64,000 bases of DNA from Stachybotrys elegans (GCA_020746835.1 JAGPNK010000002.1:3410001-3474000), one strand, 5' to 3'. Positions 24,007-35,356 are shown, numbered from the stretch's first letter. Numbers and translations: made by a program. Notes: generated from the letters alone by a model not told the origin.

Positions 24007-25500
24007 TTAGTACTCCATGGGGGTTCCCACCGCGGCCTCGCGTGTGCGCCTAAACTCCTCACTCTTCTCCGCTTCCTCCTTCAACCTGTCCTCCACGTCG
24101 TCCCTGATGCCGCCGAGGTCAGGGGGGATATGTTGGAATTGAACGCTAGGCGCTGCCTGGACGAAGCGGAGTTGTTCTGTGACATGCCTGACTATATCCT
24201 GAAGGCGTTTCTGGGGATTACGATTTTGTCGCGGCTCGCCCAAGATCTGCTCCAGTGTAGGAAATAACGTGTCTTGTCGGAATTGGTCTCTCCATGGAGC
24301 ATGTTGAGGCAAGATGGGGTTGATCTTGTCCTGGCAGTCGATGGCTATGCTTGTCTCATAGGTCCATGCTCGTGCCACATTCCTGGGAGTATATCCGCCG
24401 CCGCCAAAGAGGATCAGTGGAAGCCTCATCTTCTTGCAAAACTCGACGCAAGCGCCATGCCCCTGGACCTGGAGATTGAAGCGCCCAAGCCGGTCACCAG
24501 CCAGCGAGTCGGCGCCGCACTGCAGGACGATCGCACTTGGGCGGAACTTTTCGACGATTTTGCCAATGATGGAGTTGAAGAGCATATCGTACTGCTCATC
24601 CGTGATTCCGTCGTTCAGAGGAACATTGACGGCGTGGTGTGCTCCAGGATTGTGCTCACTCTTGGGACCATTGTCATCAAGGGCACCCGTGCCCGGGAAG
24701 AAATTGTTGGGGTCGTATTTGTGGAAGGAGACGGTCATGACACGGTCGGTTGAGAAGAAGGCCTCCTCTACACCATCTCCGTGGTGGACATCAATGTCAA
24801 TATACAAAACGCGAGGGTAGTAGCGAAGCAGCTGCAGAATAGCAATGACGATATCATTGATGTAACAGAAGCCCGACGCCTCGGCCTTCTTGGCATGATG
24901 AAGGCCGCCTCCCCAGGCGATGGCAATGTCAGACTGGTTGGAGCAAATCTTGCGAGCAGCGTCTAGGGCTCCGCCGGCAGATAGCGAGCAGTAATCGTAG
25001 AGGCCCTCAAAGAGCGGACAGTCTGAGCCGCCGAGGTTGAACTGGAGGTCAGGGTTCTGGTTCTCCAGGTCGCGTGGCACCGGCTCTGGGATGACGGTAC
25101 CAAGGAAATCGAGGTAGTCTGTGGAGTGAAAGGATGCGAGTTCTTCGTATGTGGCGGCTCGAGAGATGTAGTTGTCCATGGCAAACGACATGCCATAAGA
25201 ATAGATGAGGCTCTTGGATAGCGTCAGGCGCCAGGGCTTCATGGGGTGCGTCATGCCAAAGTGGTGCTTCTCCATATCCGGGTTGCAGTGAAAAGAGACG
25301 TTGTAGCCCCTTGGCCTGGTGATTCCCGACTCCTCAGCCAGGCGCTTGCACTTGTTATAGTACTTTGCGTTGTCCATCTCGCTGGGGAGTCCCAGCTGGG
25401 TGTTGTAATCTGCGACGATGGCATCGTCGGGGTCAACATCCAGCTTGTGGGGGAGGTAGTTTGGTTTGGGGACACGATATCTATACGCGTCTATATCCAT
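24007..25500 (-). CDS. hos2: Class I histone deacetylase, Hos2/HosA type
   Basis: Removes acetyl groups from histone tails, normally in a Set3/Tig1-type complex. Single exon, 497 residues, start ATG at 25500. Visible active-site features are the tandem His H201-H202 (GGLHHAKK), the zinc ligands D237 and H239 (DIDVHHGDG) and D331 (CGADSLAGDRLGRFN), and the catalytic Tyr Y370 in the glycine run LFGGGGYTPRNVARAW. Overall sequence, including the N-terminal YRVPKPNYLPHKLDVDPDD and the C-terminal IPPDLGGIRDDVEDRL, matches fungal Hos2 rather than RpdA, which has a long acidic tail. It lies head-to-head with an ING-family gene about 1.5 kb away, which could share regulation. All catalytic residues are intact. 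Confidence 0.95.
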   Translation of the reverse strand: MDIDAYRYRVPKPNYLPHKLDVDPDDAIVADYNTQLGLPSEMDNAKYYNKCKRLAEESGITRPRGYNVSFHCNPDMEKHHFGMTHPMKPWRLTLSKSLIYSYGMSFAMDNYISRAATYEELASFHSTDYLDFLGTVIPEPVPRDLENQNPDLQFNLGGSDCPLFEGLYDYCSLSAGGALDAARKICSNQSDIAIAWGGGLHHAKKAEASGFCYINDIVIAILQLLRYYPRVLYIDIDVHHGDGVEEAFFSTDRVMTVSFHKYDPNNFFPGTGALDDNGPKSEHNPGAHHAVNVPLNDGITDEQYDMLFNSIIGKIVEKFRPSAIVLQCGADSLAGDRLGRFNLQVQGHGACVEFCKKMRLPLILFGGGGYTPRNVARAWTYETSIAIDCQDKINPILPQHAPWRDQFRQDTLFPTLEQILGEPRQNRNPQKRLQDIVRHVTEQLRFVQAAPSVQFQHIPPDLGGIRDDVEDRLKEEAEKSEEFRRTREAAVGTPMEY

Positions 25501-27018
25501 GGCTTCCGATGTGACTGGCGATCCCAGATAGCCACTTTGTAAATGGCAAGCCGAAGGGGTGTTGCTGTCTTCTTCTACTTATGACAAATGCAGGACGGTT
25601 GAGGTTTTCAGCGTTGACTGCTTAGTGATCGTCGCGTGACGAAATGGTGGCGCAGAAACCGGGTGGCGTTACACGGGTGCGTTATAGGCGGCAATATTCC
25701 AGCAAATTAGAATGTCGGCCGATGGCTTGCAGGTATTGCTGTGCAAATAGACTTGTACGAGGGAAAGATGTAGAGAGGTGATTGAAGGGTGATTGAAGGT
25801 TGAAGATGTGCCTGGACAAGCTAGGACATGTTTAGAAATCGCGTGGGGCTTTCTCGCTGCCACTGCATGAGATGCCACTAAGTATCTCGCCTCCCCACCA
25901 GCTAAGACAGGCGGCTGGCAAGCTGGAAAGTACCTTGGTCTATGTGTCGTACAGGGCCAAATCTTGCTGCGGGCAAGTACCAGGGCATCCCGTACTGGAC
26001 CCCGCTACAAGTTCGCCCTCCACAGAACCCCAACTTGCCCAAGGCTTTAGTCAGTCTTGGTGGTGGGAGCAGAGACACAGAGCGAGTGAGTGACCTTGGG
26101 TCCTTGACCAATGAGCATGGCAGCCTTGCCAGGCGGAACTAAGGGGAAGGAAGGCAAGGCAAGGCAGGCACCACCAAAAGGCAACTTCCAGTTTAATGTG
26201 TAATACTCGGTCGGTACTTCGCCCCTGCTCATCGCAAGGCTCTCAAACCTCTTCCCCTTCCCTCGTCAACGTCGACATCAGCTTCCAAGGCCCAGTCCAG
26301 TCGCAGAGGGCACCGTTCGCCGCTGTGCCTATTACTGAATACTGTCTCCTGGCAATCGTCCTCTTGCGAAAGCCTCCAACTGCTCCCGTGGTAAGCAAGC
26401 TGAGTCGCCCTCCAACTCGTTTGTCAAGCTGCTTTTTGCTACATTGCCGTCACCACCTGTCGCCCCTTCATCTACCTGCTGTATTATTTGCCCATGTTTC
26501 ATTCATTGTTCATTGCCTCTCAGACCTGTGTGGTGGCTGTTGTCATAGGCTGGTCTGCTTTGCTTGCTCTCCTGCTTTGTCCGGCCCTGCCTTTGCTTGG
26601 TCCTACCAGCATATTGTTTTGCTCCCTCTCTCCTTCTTGCTCCTTGTGCTTTGCTTGGCCGTTCTGTCTGTTGTGAGACGGCCAACTGTTTTCCCAAACG
26701 GGCGACAAACGCAAGCGGACACGAGAAATTTTCTGTTCTGGCCTTGCCTTCTCCCTTCCTCAGGCCCAGACACGTCATTCTACCCGATTCTGAGATATCC
26801 CACCCTAGTTAGTTTAGGGACCCTACAAGCATGACTACTATTTTTTTTTACCCTCTCCCCCTCCAGCCTCTTCCAGTTCCTCCTCCCCTCTATCGGCACT
26901 CTTGAGCTGCTAGAATGTGGGGGGATCGCCTTTGCTTTATTATTTTCTTGCGTAGTCTTCGGGGCAGCAATCGCATCTACGACGTGTCATCTCTCGTTTT
27001 GCCCACACATTGACCATC
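25501..27018. promoter_or_regulatory. Divergent promoter region, HOS2 / ING
   Basis: A 1.5-kb bidirectional region. The right half (about 26220-26900) is pyrimidine-rich on the plus strand and probably contains the ING leader; a donor-like GTAAGC at 26391 hints at a leader intron, with TAG acceptors such as the one near 26958, but the pairing is unsure. GGCAA repeats lie at about 26145-26166. No coding gene supported. Confidence 0.5.
26145..26166. repeat. Short GGCAA tandem repeat
   Basis: Three to four GGCAA copies with one or two mismatches, similar to the run at 8345-8364. Confidence 0.65.
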
Positions 27019-28374
27019 ATGCCTAGGGACGACCTGTCCATCGACTTCGTAAAGAGGATGCCTCAAGGCGAACCTCTCGATCCAGGCCTCATCCTCGACG
27101 ACTGGACCAACCGCGTCCAGAACCTGCCCGAAGAGATTCGCTTCATTCACGAGGAGATCGCCGACAAGGATCGCCAGTACAACGAGTGCATCCGCAACAT
27201 CGAGGAACGCGACGCCAAAATCCAACGATGGATCAAGACCAACGGGAGCCATGACCCCAACCCTAAGGAGGAGGGTCTACGCGCCCAAATACGCGACAAC
27301 TTCGCCCGCGCCGACCAGCTTTCCCAGGACAAGATATCCCTGACACAGAAACTGCAAATCGTCATGGACAAGCATTTGCGCAGCCTCGATGTCCAGATCA
27401 AGATACTGTACGACCGCGCCGAACCCGGCTTCGCCGATCCAGACGAAGTGCCCTCCTTGTTACGACCCAGCGCCGCCAACCATTCAGCTCCTTCGGTTCG
27501 ATCCATAAATCCAGCAGGCAACATCATATCTACCGGCCCATCTCCCTCCCCCCTCAACGCTGCTTCAACGGCCTCGCCCCATCCTATGCCTCGTCTACCA
27601 AACCATGCCCAAGTACGACATGTCCAGGCACAACAACAGGCATCCCAGCAACAGTCGCAGCAAACCCACCAGCAGCTACAACAGCACGCAGCCTCGGCTC
27701 CCACCAGTCCTGCTGCGAGCATGATGTTGAACCGCCAGCGGGAGAGCTCCGCAGGCCCGACCCCGAAACGCGGCCCTCGAGTAAACTCTGGCATTGGGAA
27801 TGCCCCCGTCACATCCAGCTCCCTGGCAAGACACTCCTCTCTTGGACCAGGGACTCCCAAGGGCACCTCTGTCGCGGCTACAGCTGCCGGTGGAGTTGCC
27901 AGAGCCGGTAGTGCTGGGCCAAGAGCGAGCTCCGTCAAGGCCGCCGGTGGTGCGAGTGCGCGCCGAGGCACTCCTACAGCTGTCGCGAGAAAGAAGCCGC
28001 CCAGCAAGTCGTCTCTGTCCCGAGTCAAGAAGGCTTCGAGTCGAAATTCCCCTGCCTCCACGGCAGATAGCGATCTGTCCGACGCGGAAAGCGGTAGTGG
28101 CGATGAGGATGCCACCGACGGCCGCTCACGAGGTACACCTGCAGCAGACGCCAAGGACGGCGATGGAGACGACGTCATGGGCGACGCCGACGAGGACGAG
28201 GAGGAAGGCGGCGATGATAAGAAGTACTGTCTGTGCCACAACGTGAGTTATGGCGACATGGTTGCCTGTGATAACGACGACTGCCCATACGAATGGTTTC
28301 ACTGGTCATGTGTCGGGCTTAAGAGCGAACCGAACGGTACCTGGTATTGCCCAGAATGTCGGAAGAGCAAGTGA
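27019..28374 (+). CDS. ING-family PHD-finger chromatin protein (Yng2/Pho23-like)
   Basis: Reader of trimethylated H3K4 that targets acetyltransferase or deacetylase complexes. Single exon, 451 residues; the first ATG of the frame is 27019. Residues about 10-140 form the ING N-terminal helical domain ([20 protein letters not shown] and following charged coiled coil). The middle is Gln-, Ala- and Ser-rich, then an acidic stretch (about 355-400), and the C-terminus is a PHD finger starting [19 protein letters not shown], with the C4HC3 ligands visible through to CPECRKSK. I cannot decide between Yng2 (NuA4) and Pho23 (Rpd3L) orthology from sequence alone. Its divergent neighbour is a histone deacetylase, and its 3' end converges on HPM1 with only 182 bases between. 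Confidence 0.92.
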   Translation: MPRDDLSIDFVKRMPQGEPLDPGLILDDWTNRVQNLPEEIRFIHEEIADKDRQYNECIRNIEERDAKIQRWIKTNGSHDPNPKEEGLRAQIRDNFARADQLSQDKISLTQKLQIVMDKHLRSLDVQIKILYDRAEPGFADPDEVPSLLRPSAANHSAPSVRSINPAGNIISTGPSPSPLNAASTASPHPMPRLPNHAQVRHVQAQQQASQQQSQQTHQQLQQHAASAPTSPAASMMLNRQRESSAGPTPKRGPRVNSGIGNAPVTSSSLARHSSLGPGTPKGTSVAATAAGGVARAGSAGPRASSVKAAGGASARRGTPTAVARKKPPSKSSLSRVKKASSRNSPASTADSDLSDAESGSGDEDATDGRSRGTPAADAKDGDGDDVMGDADEDEEEGGDDKKYCLCHNVSYGDMVACDNDDCPYEWFHWSCVGLKSEPNGTWYCPECRKSK

Positions 28375-28556
28375 GACAAGTCCTTGTCTATTCAAGACTC
28401 TGCTGGGGATGAGCCGGCGCGCTCATGGCGTTGGGATGTTAGAGCTTTAGGATATACCCAGAATTTGGTTTCCGTTCCCCATTCACAACTCGGGACGACG
28501 TTTGAGGTGAATCGCCACTCAGCGTTGTGCGAAGAAGTATTTTCCGTGCAGTTCTC

Positions 28557-29723
28557 TTAGGCGGCAGTGTTTACGACGGGCTCTTGGTTGGGTTGCAGGC
28601 GGCATAAGACCACCCCGCGCCTCACGCCCTCGGTCTCTTCTCTCAACTGCCGGATGAGCCCACCCTTGGACTGGGCTTTTTCTATGAAATCGTCCAACGA
28701 GCCTCCTACCCCAAAATATAACCGCTTGGCAGCTACATATGCGGCCGCCTCGGCCTCGGTAACAGACTGCTCACGCTCCAGGATTCTGAAGATGGTTTCT
28801 GTAAATGCTTGCAGGGCAAAGGGCGAGTAAATCGTCTCTGCGCCTAGCAAAACGGTGTTAGGCGGAGTCCCAGCAGTCGAGGGTAGTTTGTATAATAATT
28901 CCACGAATTCGGGCGACCATCCCCCAGATAGGAAGCATAGGTTAATCGAATGGTCTGCCAGGAACTCTTGAAACGCTGCAAGAATCTCGGGAGATAATTC
29001 CAGCTCGCCCTCAATCATCCAAGCCTCCTGCAGATCGGAGCTGTTGCGATGGTGCAGTGCCCACGAGAGCACAAAGTTGGGCAGTGTGACGAGCTGAAGA
29101 ACAGTGGGATTATAGTCGGCCAGGATAAAGGATGTCGGCCCTCGAGCCCGGGTTTCCATTGGCATAGTCCATTGGAATAATGCCAGCGATGGCAGGGCAG
29201 TACCACAGCCCAGCTAGAATGGTTGTATAAGTCTGCTGCCTGATGCCTGAGCTCGTGTTGACGGCTGTCTTACCTCGATTACTCTAAGAGGCGCGCTTCG
29301 GCGAGCAGACAGAGTCGAATCAGCAGCGAGGACCTTTACCAGATCCACGCTGCTCTCCCAGCTTTTGAACCCTCCCTCGTACACACCCGTCTTGACATCA
29401 TGGGTTCCCAGGCCCTCGGCTGCGTCGCCACCTTCGTCTTCGGCCATGAGCTGGACTCTGACATCCCACAGCTCACGCCGTGGGAGCTGAATGGTTGAGC
29501 CATCGTCGAGGTGCACATCTAGACAGCTATACGCAATTTTGGAGGGGAGTGTGGCGAGCAGATCAGGCAGTGCGTGCTGCGTGGCGGGAAGCTGAGGTTT
29601 GCCAGCGACAGGAAAAGCACTTGCAGCAGCAGCGGGATTTGGCGGAGGCGCTATTGTGGTTTGGGGGCTGGCGTCATTCTCGGCATCTATATCTTCGCCC
29701 GAGAATCCAAAAGAGAATGCCAT
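28557..29723 (-). CDS. hpm1: Histidine protein methyltransferase, Hpm1/METTL18 type
   Basis: SAM-dependent enzyme of the family that methylates a His in ribosomal protein L3. Two exons on the minus strand, 29723-29274 and 29213-28557, 368 residues. The intron (29214-29273) has GTAAGA and CTAG, and splicing joins RVIE to LGCGTALPSLALF, producing the SAM-binding motif I, which confirms the junction. Further family features are the ADYNPTVLQLVTLPN block and the FLSGGWSPEF segment. I chose the ATG at 29723 (MAFSFGFSG); the FGFSG start is typical of the family. The gene is divergent from the SDHAF3 homologue with a 396-base shared upstream region. Confidence 0.9.
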
Positions 29724-30119
29724 TCTGGGTGATGAATGCAAGACAGACGCCCGATATCCTATCGAAAATGTGTTTTGCTTCCCTTTTGTGAAGCAAAAGT
29801 TGAGTGCTTAGGTGTAGGTTAGTTAGCACAGTGTGGCACGGTGGGGCCGAAAATTCGGGCACGCCAGACCTCAATGTGGCTCCGTCCCCTTACTACCTAT
29901 TACTACATACTAGTCTCGATCTTCAACTATCACCTATTGGAATTGACCACACTTACATGTGACGTACTTGATCCCTGTTGCATGCTTGTATTTCTATCCA
30001 ATTGTGTGGTGTAGCTTATATCCCCTTCTCCCTTCTGTTCTTGTACGTTGGCGTCATATTTCGGCTTCAAGCCACTTCATATACACTATATCCATCACAG
30101 TTCGGCTTCATCTTCCATC
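29724..30119. promoter_or_regulatory. Divergent promoter, HPM1 / SDHAF3
   Basis: Compact shared upstream region for a translation-related and a mitochondrial gene. A/T-rich around 29880-29960; no recognised site. Confidence 0.5.
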
Positions 30120-30636
30120 ATGTTTCGACGGTCTGTGGCAAGACTTGCGTCAACGGCATCGCCCAGCGCGACCATGAAGCCTGCCCCCATGGCACTGCTC
30201 CCGCCCATCCCTCTCTATCGCCGCCTGCTCCGCGCCCACCGGAAACACCTGCCTCCCGACATGAGGATCCTGGGTGACGAGTACATCAAGGCCGAGTTCA
30301 GGGCACACCGCAAAGTCGATAATCCTATGCACCTGGTACGTCACAGACATCTCCTTTGAAGTGACGGCGGCTCGGACCTAACGTGTTTGCCGTACATAGA
30401 TTGGCTTTCTGACCGAGTGGCAATTATACGCCCAAAAGATTGAGGGCAACTCATGGGCGGGTGAGAAGATTGAGGAGGGAAAGCTACAGAAAATGAGCGG
30501 TAAGTGCGCGTCCCATGGCAGAATATATCACTTCAACTCATATTCAATCAACACAGAGGAGCAAATACATCAGCTTTACGAGCTCATGCAGGCCATCCAG
30601 CACCACCACAAGAACGGAGGATCAGATTCGTCATAA
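30120..30636 (+). CDS. sdh7: Succinate dehydrogenase assembly factor 3 (Sdh7/ACN9), LYR protein
   Basis: Mitochondrial matrix factor that helps mature the iron-sulfur subunit of complex II. Three exons: 30120-30335, 30400-30499, 30557-30636; 131 residues. Introns are 64 and 57 bases with GTACGT/TAG and GTAAGT/CAG boundaries and preserved frame. The N-terminus is Arg/Ser/Ala-rich without acids, as in a mitochondrial presequence. The LYR motif is at residues 32-34 ([12 protein letters not shown]), followed by [19 protein letters not shown] and the spliced [12 protein letters not shown], all family hallmarks. The small size and exon pattern fit the family. Confidence 0.93.
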
Positions 30637-31160
30637 CGCCATGTAATCACAACTACGATGGGAGACCCATGCCATACCTTGAATCACGGGTGCTCCCTAC
30701 TCACAAATTCATTCAACATCTTGTATTAATCCCAGTTGGTTTAGCCCTAAGAGTTCTGGTGTGTATCGAGAAAACTCTACGAGTGCAGAGAAATGCTTGG
30801 CACACGGTTGAAGTAGAAGATTCGCTACTGTTGAGAACGACTGTATTTTTGCAAGAACTGATCGCCCTCTTTGGTGCAACATAAGTCCTGCGAGGACTGT
30901 AAAGCTGCAACGACCACGAGGATCTTCAAAGTTCAGCAGTATTATAGAAGTCTACGAACGGTGTAAGCTTCACGAAGACCTGTAAGACGAGCAAGTGATT
31001 CAAGACGAAGAGTAAAATGAGAAGGAAAAAACGGACGGTTGAAAGAAGAGGACAAATATTGTTCTATATAATGGGAGAAAGGTCCTGTACAATCCAGTGT
31101 AAATGACAGCGGTAAAATGGCCAACACCAATAAGATTGTCTACATATAGTTCGCGTCCGC
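30637..31160. other. Convergent 3' spacer, SDHAF3 / DHR2
   Basis: Half-kilobase between converging genes. A/T-rich on the right side (30940-31160), where the helicase 3' untranslated region should lie. No gene seen. Confidence 0.6.
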
Positions 31161-33482
31161 TCACGTTTCCAGTGCTTCGGCAATCCACACTGCTTGGATC
31201 GCGCTGACCTTCTTCGCGTAGCTCTTGGTAGTGTACACGTGCTCCATGAACATGATTGCCTCCTTCTTCTGCCCGTGCATGAAGCTCGCTGGGTGGATTG
31301 CTATGACATGCTTGCCTTGGACTGTAACATAGCTCCCGTCTGCCGACATCATAGCCGCCTTGGTGGCAAACCCTCTGAGGAAGCACTTCAATAGCATCTC
31401 TGCCCTCTCGGGCGCCATGGGTGTAAAAGGCTGAGGATCGGGCGGAGGTGCCTCCGTCAATAGCCTCTCTCTGAAGCACATGCCTCGGAGCTGCCTCCGG
31501 ATGTTGATTGCCTGCCGCATGTTGCGAATGCTGATCTTTCTCTGCTTGCACCACCTTACGCGATCGGCATTTTCAGCCGTATAGAGCTGGATTGTTGTAA
31601 GATATGTAAGGAGATCACCCTCTCGACGGTACAGCTCATTTCGCGCCTCCTCGACTTCTTCTTGGCCTTCCTCGGACTGTACTCTTATGAATATGTCATC
31701 TCCCGAGGTGATGCATGATATGATGTCGATAGCTTCGAGCACGCAGTCAAACTCGGGCATTGCTGCAAAGATCAAGACTGCACCGAAAGCCGCGGGTATC
31801 GGGAGCCTTGCCATCTTCTGGCCCATGACAGTGATGGAACCGCTATCGTCCAGAGCCTTCAAGAAGTATAGATCGCCCAAAGCCTTTAGGATTGCCTCTG
31901 GCTTGGGAGGGCTCATCAAGGGGAAGTTGAAAACATCGTCGATGCCACGCGCCTTCATTGTCAAGACGGCCCCGAGCACATCGTTTCGTAATATTTCCGG
32001 CAGATCGGCCTCCTTCAGTTCCGCAAAAGTTTGTTCAGTGTAGAGCCTAAAGCATTTTCCGGGTGCCTCACGGCCTGCTCGACCCGCTCGTTGTGTTGCT
32101 GAAGATTTAGATATAGCCTTGGGGAGCAGCGACTCCATGCCCAGCCGCGTGCGAAACTGCTTGACCTTGGCTTTGCCGCAATCAATCACGTAACGGACGC
32201 CGGGAACGGTGACTGATGTCTCGGCGATGTTGGTTGCCAGAACAATCTTCCGTGTGAAAGCCGCAGTCACCGGCTTAAATGCATCTTGCTGAGCCTCGAT
32301 AGACATCCGGCCGTACAAGGCCACCACTTTGACCTTTGGCACGTTGGAAGCAAGGCTGGCCGCATACTCCTCAATCAGGTGCTGTGCCGACTCGATCTCT
32401 TCTTGTCCCAGAAGAAAGGCTAGGATATCTCCAGGAAGGGGCTCTTCAAGATGTATCTTGAAGATCCTTTTCACCATGGCATCCTCAATGTCTGGGACTG
32501 GCCGGGGCTCGTGGATGATGTTCACTGGAAACTGACGGCCCTTGATGCGGAGTACTTGTACGACCTCATCACTCTTTGCGCTGGGCGATGCATCGCTGAA
32601 GAAGGAGCGGATAATGTCTACATCCGCCGTTGCGCTCATCAGAATCACCTTGAGCGGCACGCCTCCACGGCCAGCCTTGTCTCCGGATAGTATTTGCTTC
32701 AGGAAGCCTATCAGCAAATCGACGTCAAGACTTCTTTCGTGGACCTCGTCTACTATGATGGCGCTGTAGTGTCTTAGGTTGGGGTCGTGAAGCAGCTCTT
32801 GGAGAAGCATTCCCTCAGTGAGGAATTTGATCCTGGTTCCGCGGGGGACTTGGTGGTCGAATCGAACTGAGTATCCCACGAGACCATCTCTTCGGCCATT
32901 CCCCAGTGGTGTGCCTGCCTCTTCGGCAACACGGCGAGCCAGCGTGGTGGCTGCAACTCGCCTGGGTTGGGTTATGGCGATGGAGCCGCCCACGTACACC
33001 TCCTCTCCAGACCCGGGCAATTTGACTTTTTGTCGCCGACACCAGGGCTCATTGTAGAGGAACTGGGGGATCTGCGTACTCTTTCCGGAGCCAGTCTCGC
33101 TGACTACCACGGTGACATGGCCATCCTGTTTTACAGCGGCCTGGATCTCTTCGCGGTGCTGCCAAATTGGAAGTTTCTTTCGGCCTCTCAAGAGGACAGG
33201 ATCATCCGTGTTTTTCAGAACCGTGTCGCCAGAAGCTTTCCTCCTTCTGTCCGTCTTATTACGGTAATCCCGTTTGGTTTCGACCGATGCCTCGGCATCA
33301 ACATCGTCTGGTTCATTACTTTTGACCTCGAGTTCCTTGATCTCTGGTTCCTTCACTGGTTCCTTCACCGGTGGGGGGTTGATAAAATTCTTCAAGGAAA
33401 TTGTCTTCCCGTTGGGAAGAACGATAGTGTCCTTATCCTTGTTCTTGCGCCGCTTCTTGGCGGGCGGTTCAATCGATGCCAT
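31161..33482 (-). CDS. dhr2: DEAH-family RNA helicase, Dhr2-like
   Basis: ATP-dependent RNA helicase; yeast Dhr2 acts in nucleolar 18S rRNA processing. Single exon, 773 residues; ATG at 33482 sits in a favourable CCACC context. Basic N-terminus (KKRRKNKDKD) suggests nuclear/nucleolar location. Helicase motifs in order: motif I SETGSGKST at about 128-136, motif Ia TQPRRVAA, motif II DEVH at 245-248 (a Val variant of DEAH), motif III SAT in LMSATAD, motif V TNIAETSVTVPG and motif VI QRAGRAGR, followed by HA2 and OB-fold regions. Length matches Dhr2 (735 in yeast). No break seen. Confidence 0.88.
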   Translation of the reverse strand: MASIEPPAKKRRKNKDKDTIVLPNGKTISLKNFINPPPVKEPVKEPEIKELEVKSNEPDDVDAEASVETKRDYRNKTDRRRKASGDTVLKNTDDPVLLRGRKKLPIWQHREEIQAAVKQDGHVTVVVSETGSGKSTQIPQFLYNEPWCRRQKVKLPGSGEEVYVGGSIAITQPRRVAATTLARRVAEEAGTPLGNGRRDGLVGYSVRFDHQVPRGTRIKFLTEGMLLQELLHDPNLRHYSAIIVDEVHERSLDVDLLIGFLKQILSGDKAGRGGVPLKVILMSATADVDIIRSFFSDASPSAKSDEVVQVLRIKGRQFPVNIIHEPRPVPDIEDAMVKRIFKIHLEEPLPGDILAFLLGQEEIESAQHLIEEYAASLASNVPKVKVVALYGRMSIEAQQDAFKPVTAAFTRKIVLATNIAETSVTVPGVRYVIDCGKAKVKQFRTRLGMESLLPKAISKSSATQRAGRAGREAPGKCFRLYTEQTFAELKEADLPEILRNDVLGAVLTMKARGIDDVFNFPLMSPPKPEAILKALGDLYFLKALDDSGSITVMGQKMARLPIPAAFGAVLIFAAMPEFDCVLEAIDIISCITSGDDIFIRVQSEEGQEEVEEARNELYRREGDLLTYLTTIQLYTAENADRVRWCKQRKISIRNMRQAINIRRQLRGMCFRERLLTEAPPPDPQPFTPMAPERAEMLLKCFLRGFATKAAMMSADGSYVTVQGKHVIAIHPASFMHGQKKEAIMFMEHVYTTKSYAKKVSAIQAVWIAEALET

Positions 33483-34041
33483 GGTGGACGGTGTTGAAGT
33501 GAAAAGTTGGGTTCAGCAGTTTACTTTTGAGTGGGTACGGGGACCGATGGGAACTAGGAAGAGTATAGGGTAGCGTGGCTTTTGCATCCAGACAGGCAAC
33601 ACTCAGTACCTGGTAGGTTGTTGCATTACTTACACCCCTTCACCCAACACAAATGCCTGAATACATGATATTTTATGTTACAACCTAAAGTCACGTACGT
33701 GTTCTCTCCGAGACCCTGTAGATATAAAAAAGTGCCCGACGGGATGAATAGGGTCCCAGCAGACGATATTTATTCCCCCAACTGTAGTAATTCTCCGTGT
33801 GTTCGATAGATGGCTCCTCCAATTCCAGCATGAATTCTTCATAGCATAATCCAAATACAGGGAGCTCCCGGATTCGCTTCCTTCTGTCCTGGGTGTGTAC
33901 CACCTCACCCGGGACCTCATAAGCACACTTTTAATGTTGCTGCTCCATAGTACTCTTAGCTGCATATACAACCTCCCAGACAGTCTACCAGAAAGTCTAC
34001 CAGCCCGTGAAACTGGTCACGAGCTAACCACCGTCGTCTCA
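33483..34041 (-). promoter_or_regulatory. DHR2 promoter and SEC9 3' flank
   Basis: Both neighbours read leftward. Contains the helicase upstream region and Sec9 3' untranslated region; no gene or clear element seen. Confidence 0.5.
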
Positions 34042-35356
34042 TTATTTAATGCGTGCCAGACGCTCCCTGTTCATTCTAGTGGCATCATCCACCGCATCGC
34101 TCTGTCATAGTGGTCAGTAGGTTGATGATAATTGAAGGGCAGAGGGATTGCCGTACCTTCTCCATAATTCTGCCAATCTGATTGTTCTGCTGGTCCACTT
34201 CCCTTCCAATGGCCCTGCCAACCATGTTCATCATGGAGACCTGGTTTGAGAGCTCATTCAGGCCATCGTCGATCTGGTCCTCAATCTCGTCGGCGCCCTC
34301 CTCGTCATCCAAGTTGAACTTTCCGTAGTCCTTCTTACGGGCCTGGGGGCGTGGTCCGCCGGCATTGTTGATGTCGCGGAAGGTGCTCTCCATTCTCTGG
34401 GTAGCATTGTATCCCTCACGGCGTGTGGCCTCCCGCTGCTCTCGCTCGCTGCGGTGTCGCTCCATGACCTGTTCATCGGCCCTGGCTTGCCGCTGCTTGG
34501 AGGTGAAAGGGTTTCCAACGTGAACAGCAAACATACTTCTGTTGAGAGTCTTGAGTTCGGCGGCTCTATCCTGGGCAATCTTGTTCTGGTTCGCTGCAAG
34601 GTCGAGATTCTTCTCGGTATTGTGCAGTCGTTCGCCCTGGGCGCCAAGTCGGGCCAGTGTCGCACGTCCAACCTCGTTTGCAGCCTGAGCCATAGCAAGA
34701 GAACGCCCAACCGATGAAGCACTCTCCTGTTGTATCCTCCTCTTCTCAGCCAAGATATTCTGGACATCGGCCTCTTCCTGCTCCTCGGCCGTGAGCTCCC
34801 TATCCTCGCCATATCCGCCGTAGGTGCCGCCCTGTGCACCCGGGGATCCCGTGGCACCGGTTTGCCCGTAAGCACCACCTGCAGGACCAGACTGCTGCTT
34901 GTTTGCCTGTCTCTCCTGGGCGCCGGAGAAAAGGGCGTCTCGGTTATCATCAGGCTCGTCGCCTTGTCGGCCGAAACCACCGTAACCACCAGGTCCTCTG
35001 GCAGAAGCGGCAGGTGGGGGTGCACTGTTATATCTGTTGGATCCATAGCCACCGCCAGAGCCGTATCTGTCGGCACCGTAGCCTGACGAAGGAGCACCGT
35101 AGCCACCAGGGCCGCTGTTTTGAGGGGCAGGAGAGGGGGCACCGCCGGGACCACCGCCGACCTCGGCTCGAGCCTTTTGGTAGGGAGTCATGTTGGCATA
35201 CTTTTGACTGTCGGCGTAAGGATCGGAAGCATTCTGCTGGGCATACGGGTTGTCGGATTGGGCTGCAGGGGATGCCTTCTTGCGGCCGAAGAGGGCGTTG
35301 CGGTTCGAGTCGTCGCTGGCGTCGTCTCCCTTTCTAGAGAAGCCGAACTTCTTCAT
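34042..35356 (-). CDS. sec9: t-SNARE Sec9 (SNAP-25 family)
   Basis: Plasma-membrane Qb/Qc SNARE that fuses secretory vesicles. Two exons on the minus strand, 35356-34157 and 34101-34042, 419 residues. The intron (34102-34156) has GTACGG and CAG; splicing replaces a nonsense tail with SDAVDDATRMNRERLARIK, completing the second SNARE helix and ending in the family's usual last residues. The N-terminal third is Gly/Pro/Ala/Tyr-rich and probably disordered (residues about 25-165). Qb SNARE motif lies at about 190-270, Qc motif at about 355-419. No transmembrane segment, as expected for the family. Upstream is a 1.7-kb divergent region shared with a GTPase gene. Confidence 0.93.

Noticed and set aside
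27147..28241. 364-codon antisense frame over the ING gene
   Set aside because: Same shadow effect; the sense strand encodes a clear ING and PHD protein.
34258..35154. 298-codon frame overlapping SEC9 in another phase
   Set aside because: Arises from Gly/Pro-rich coding bias; no domain is seen.
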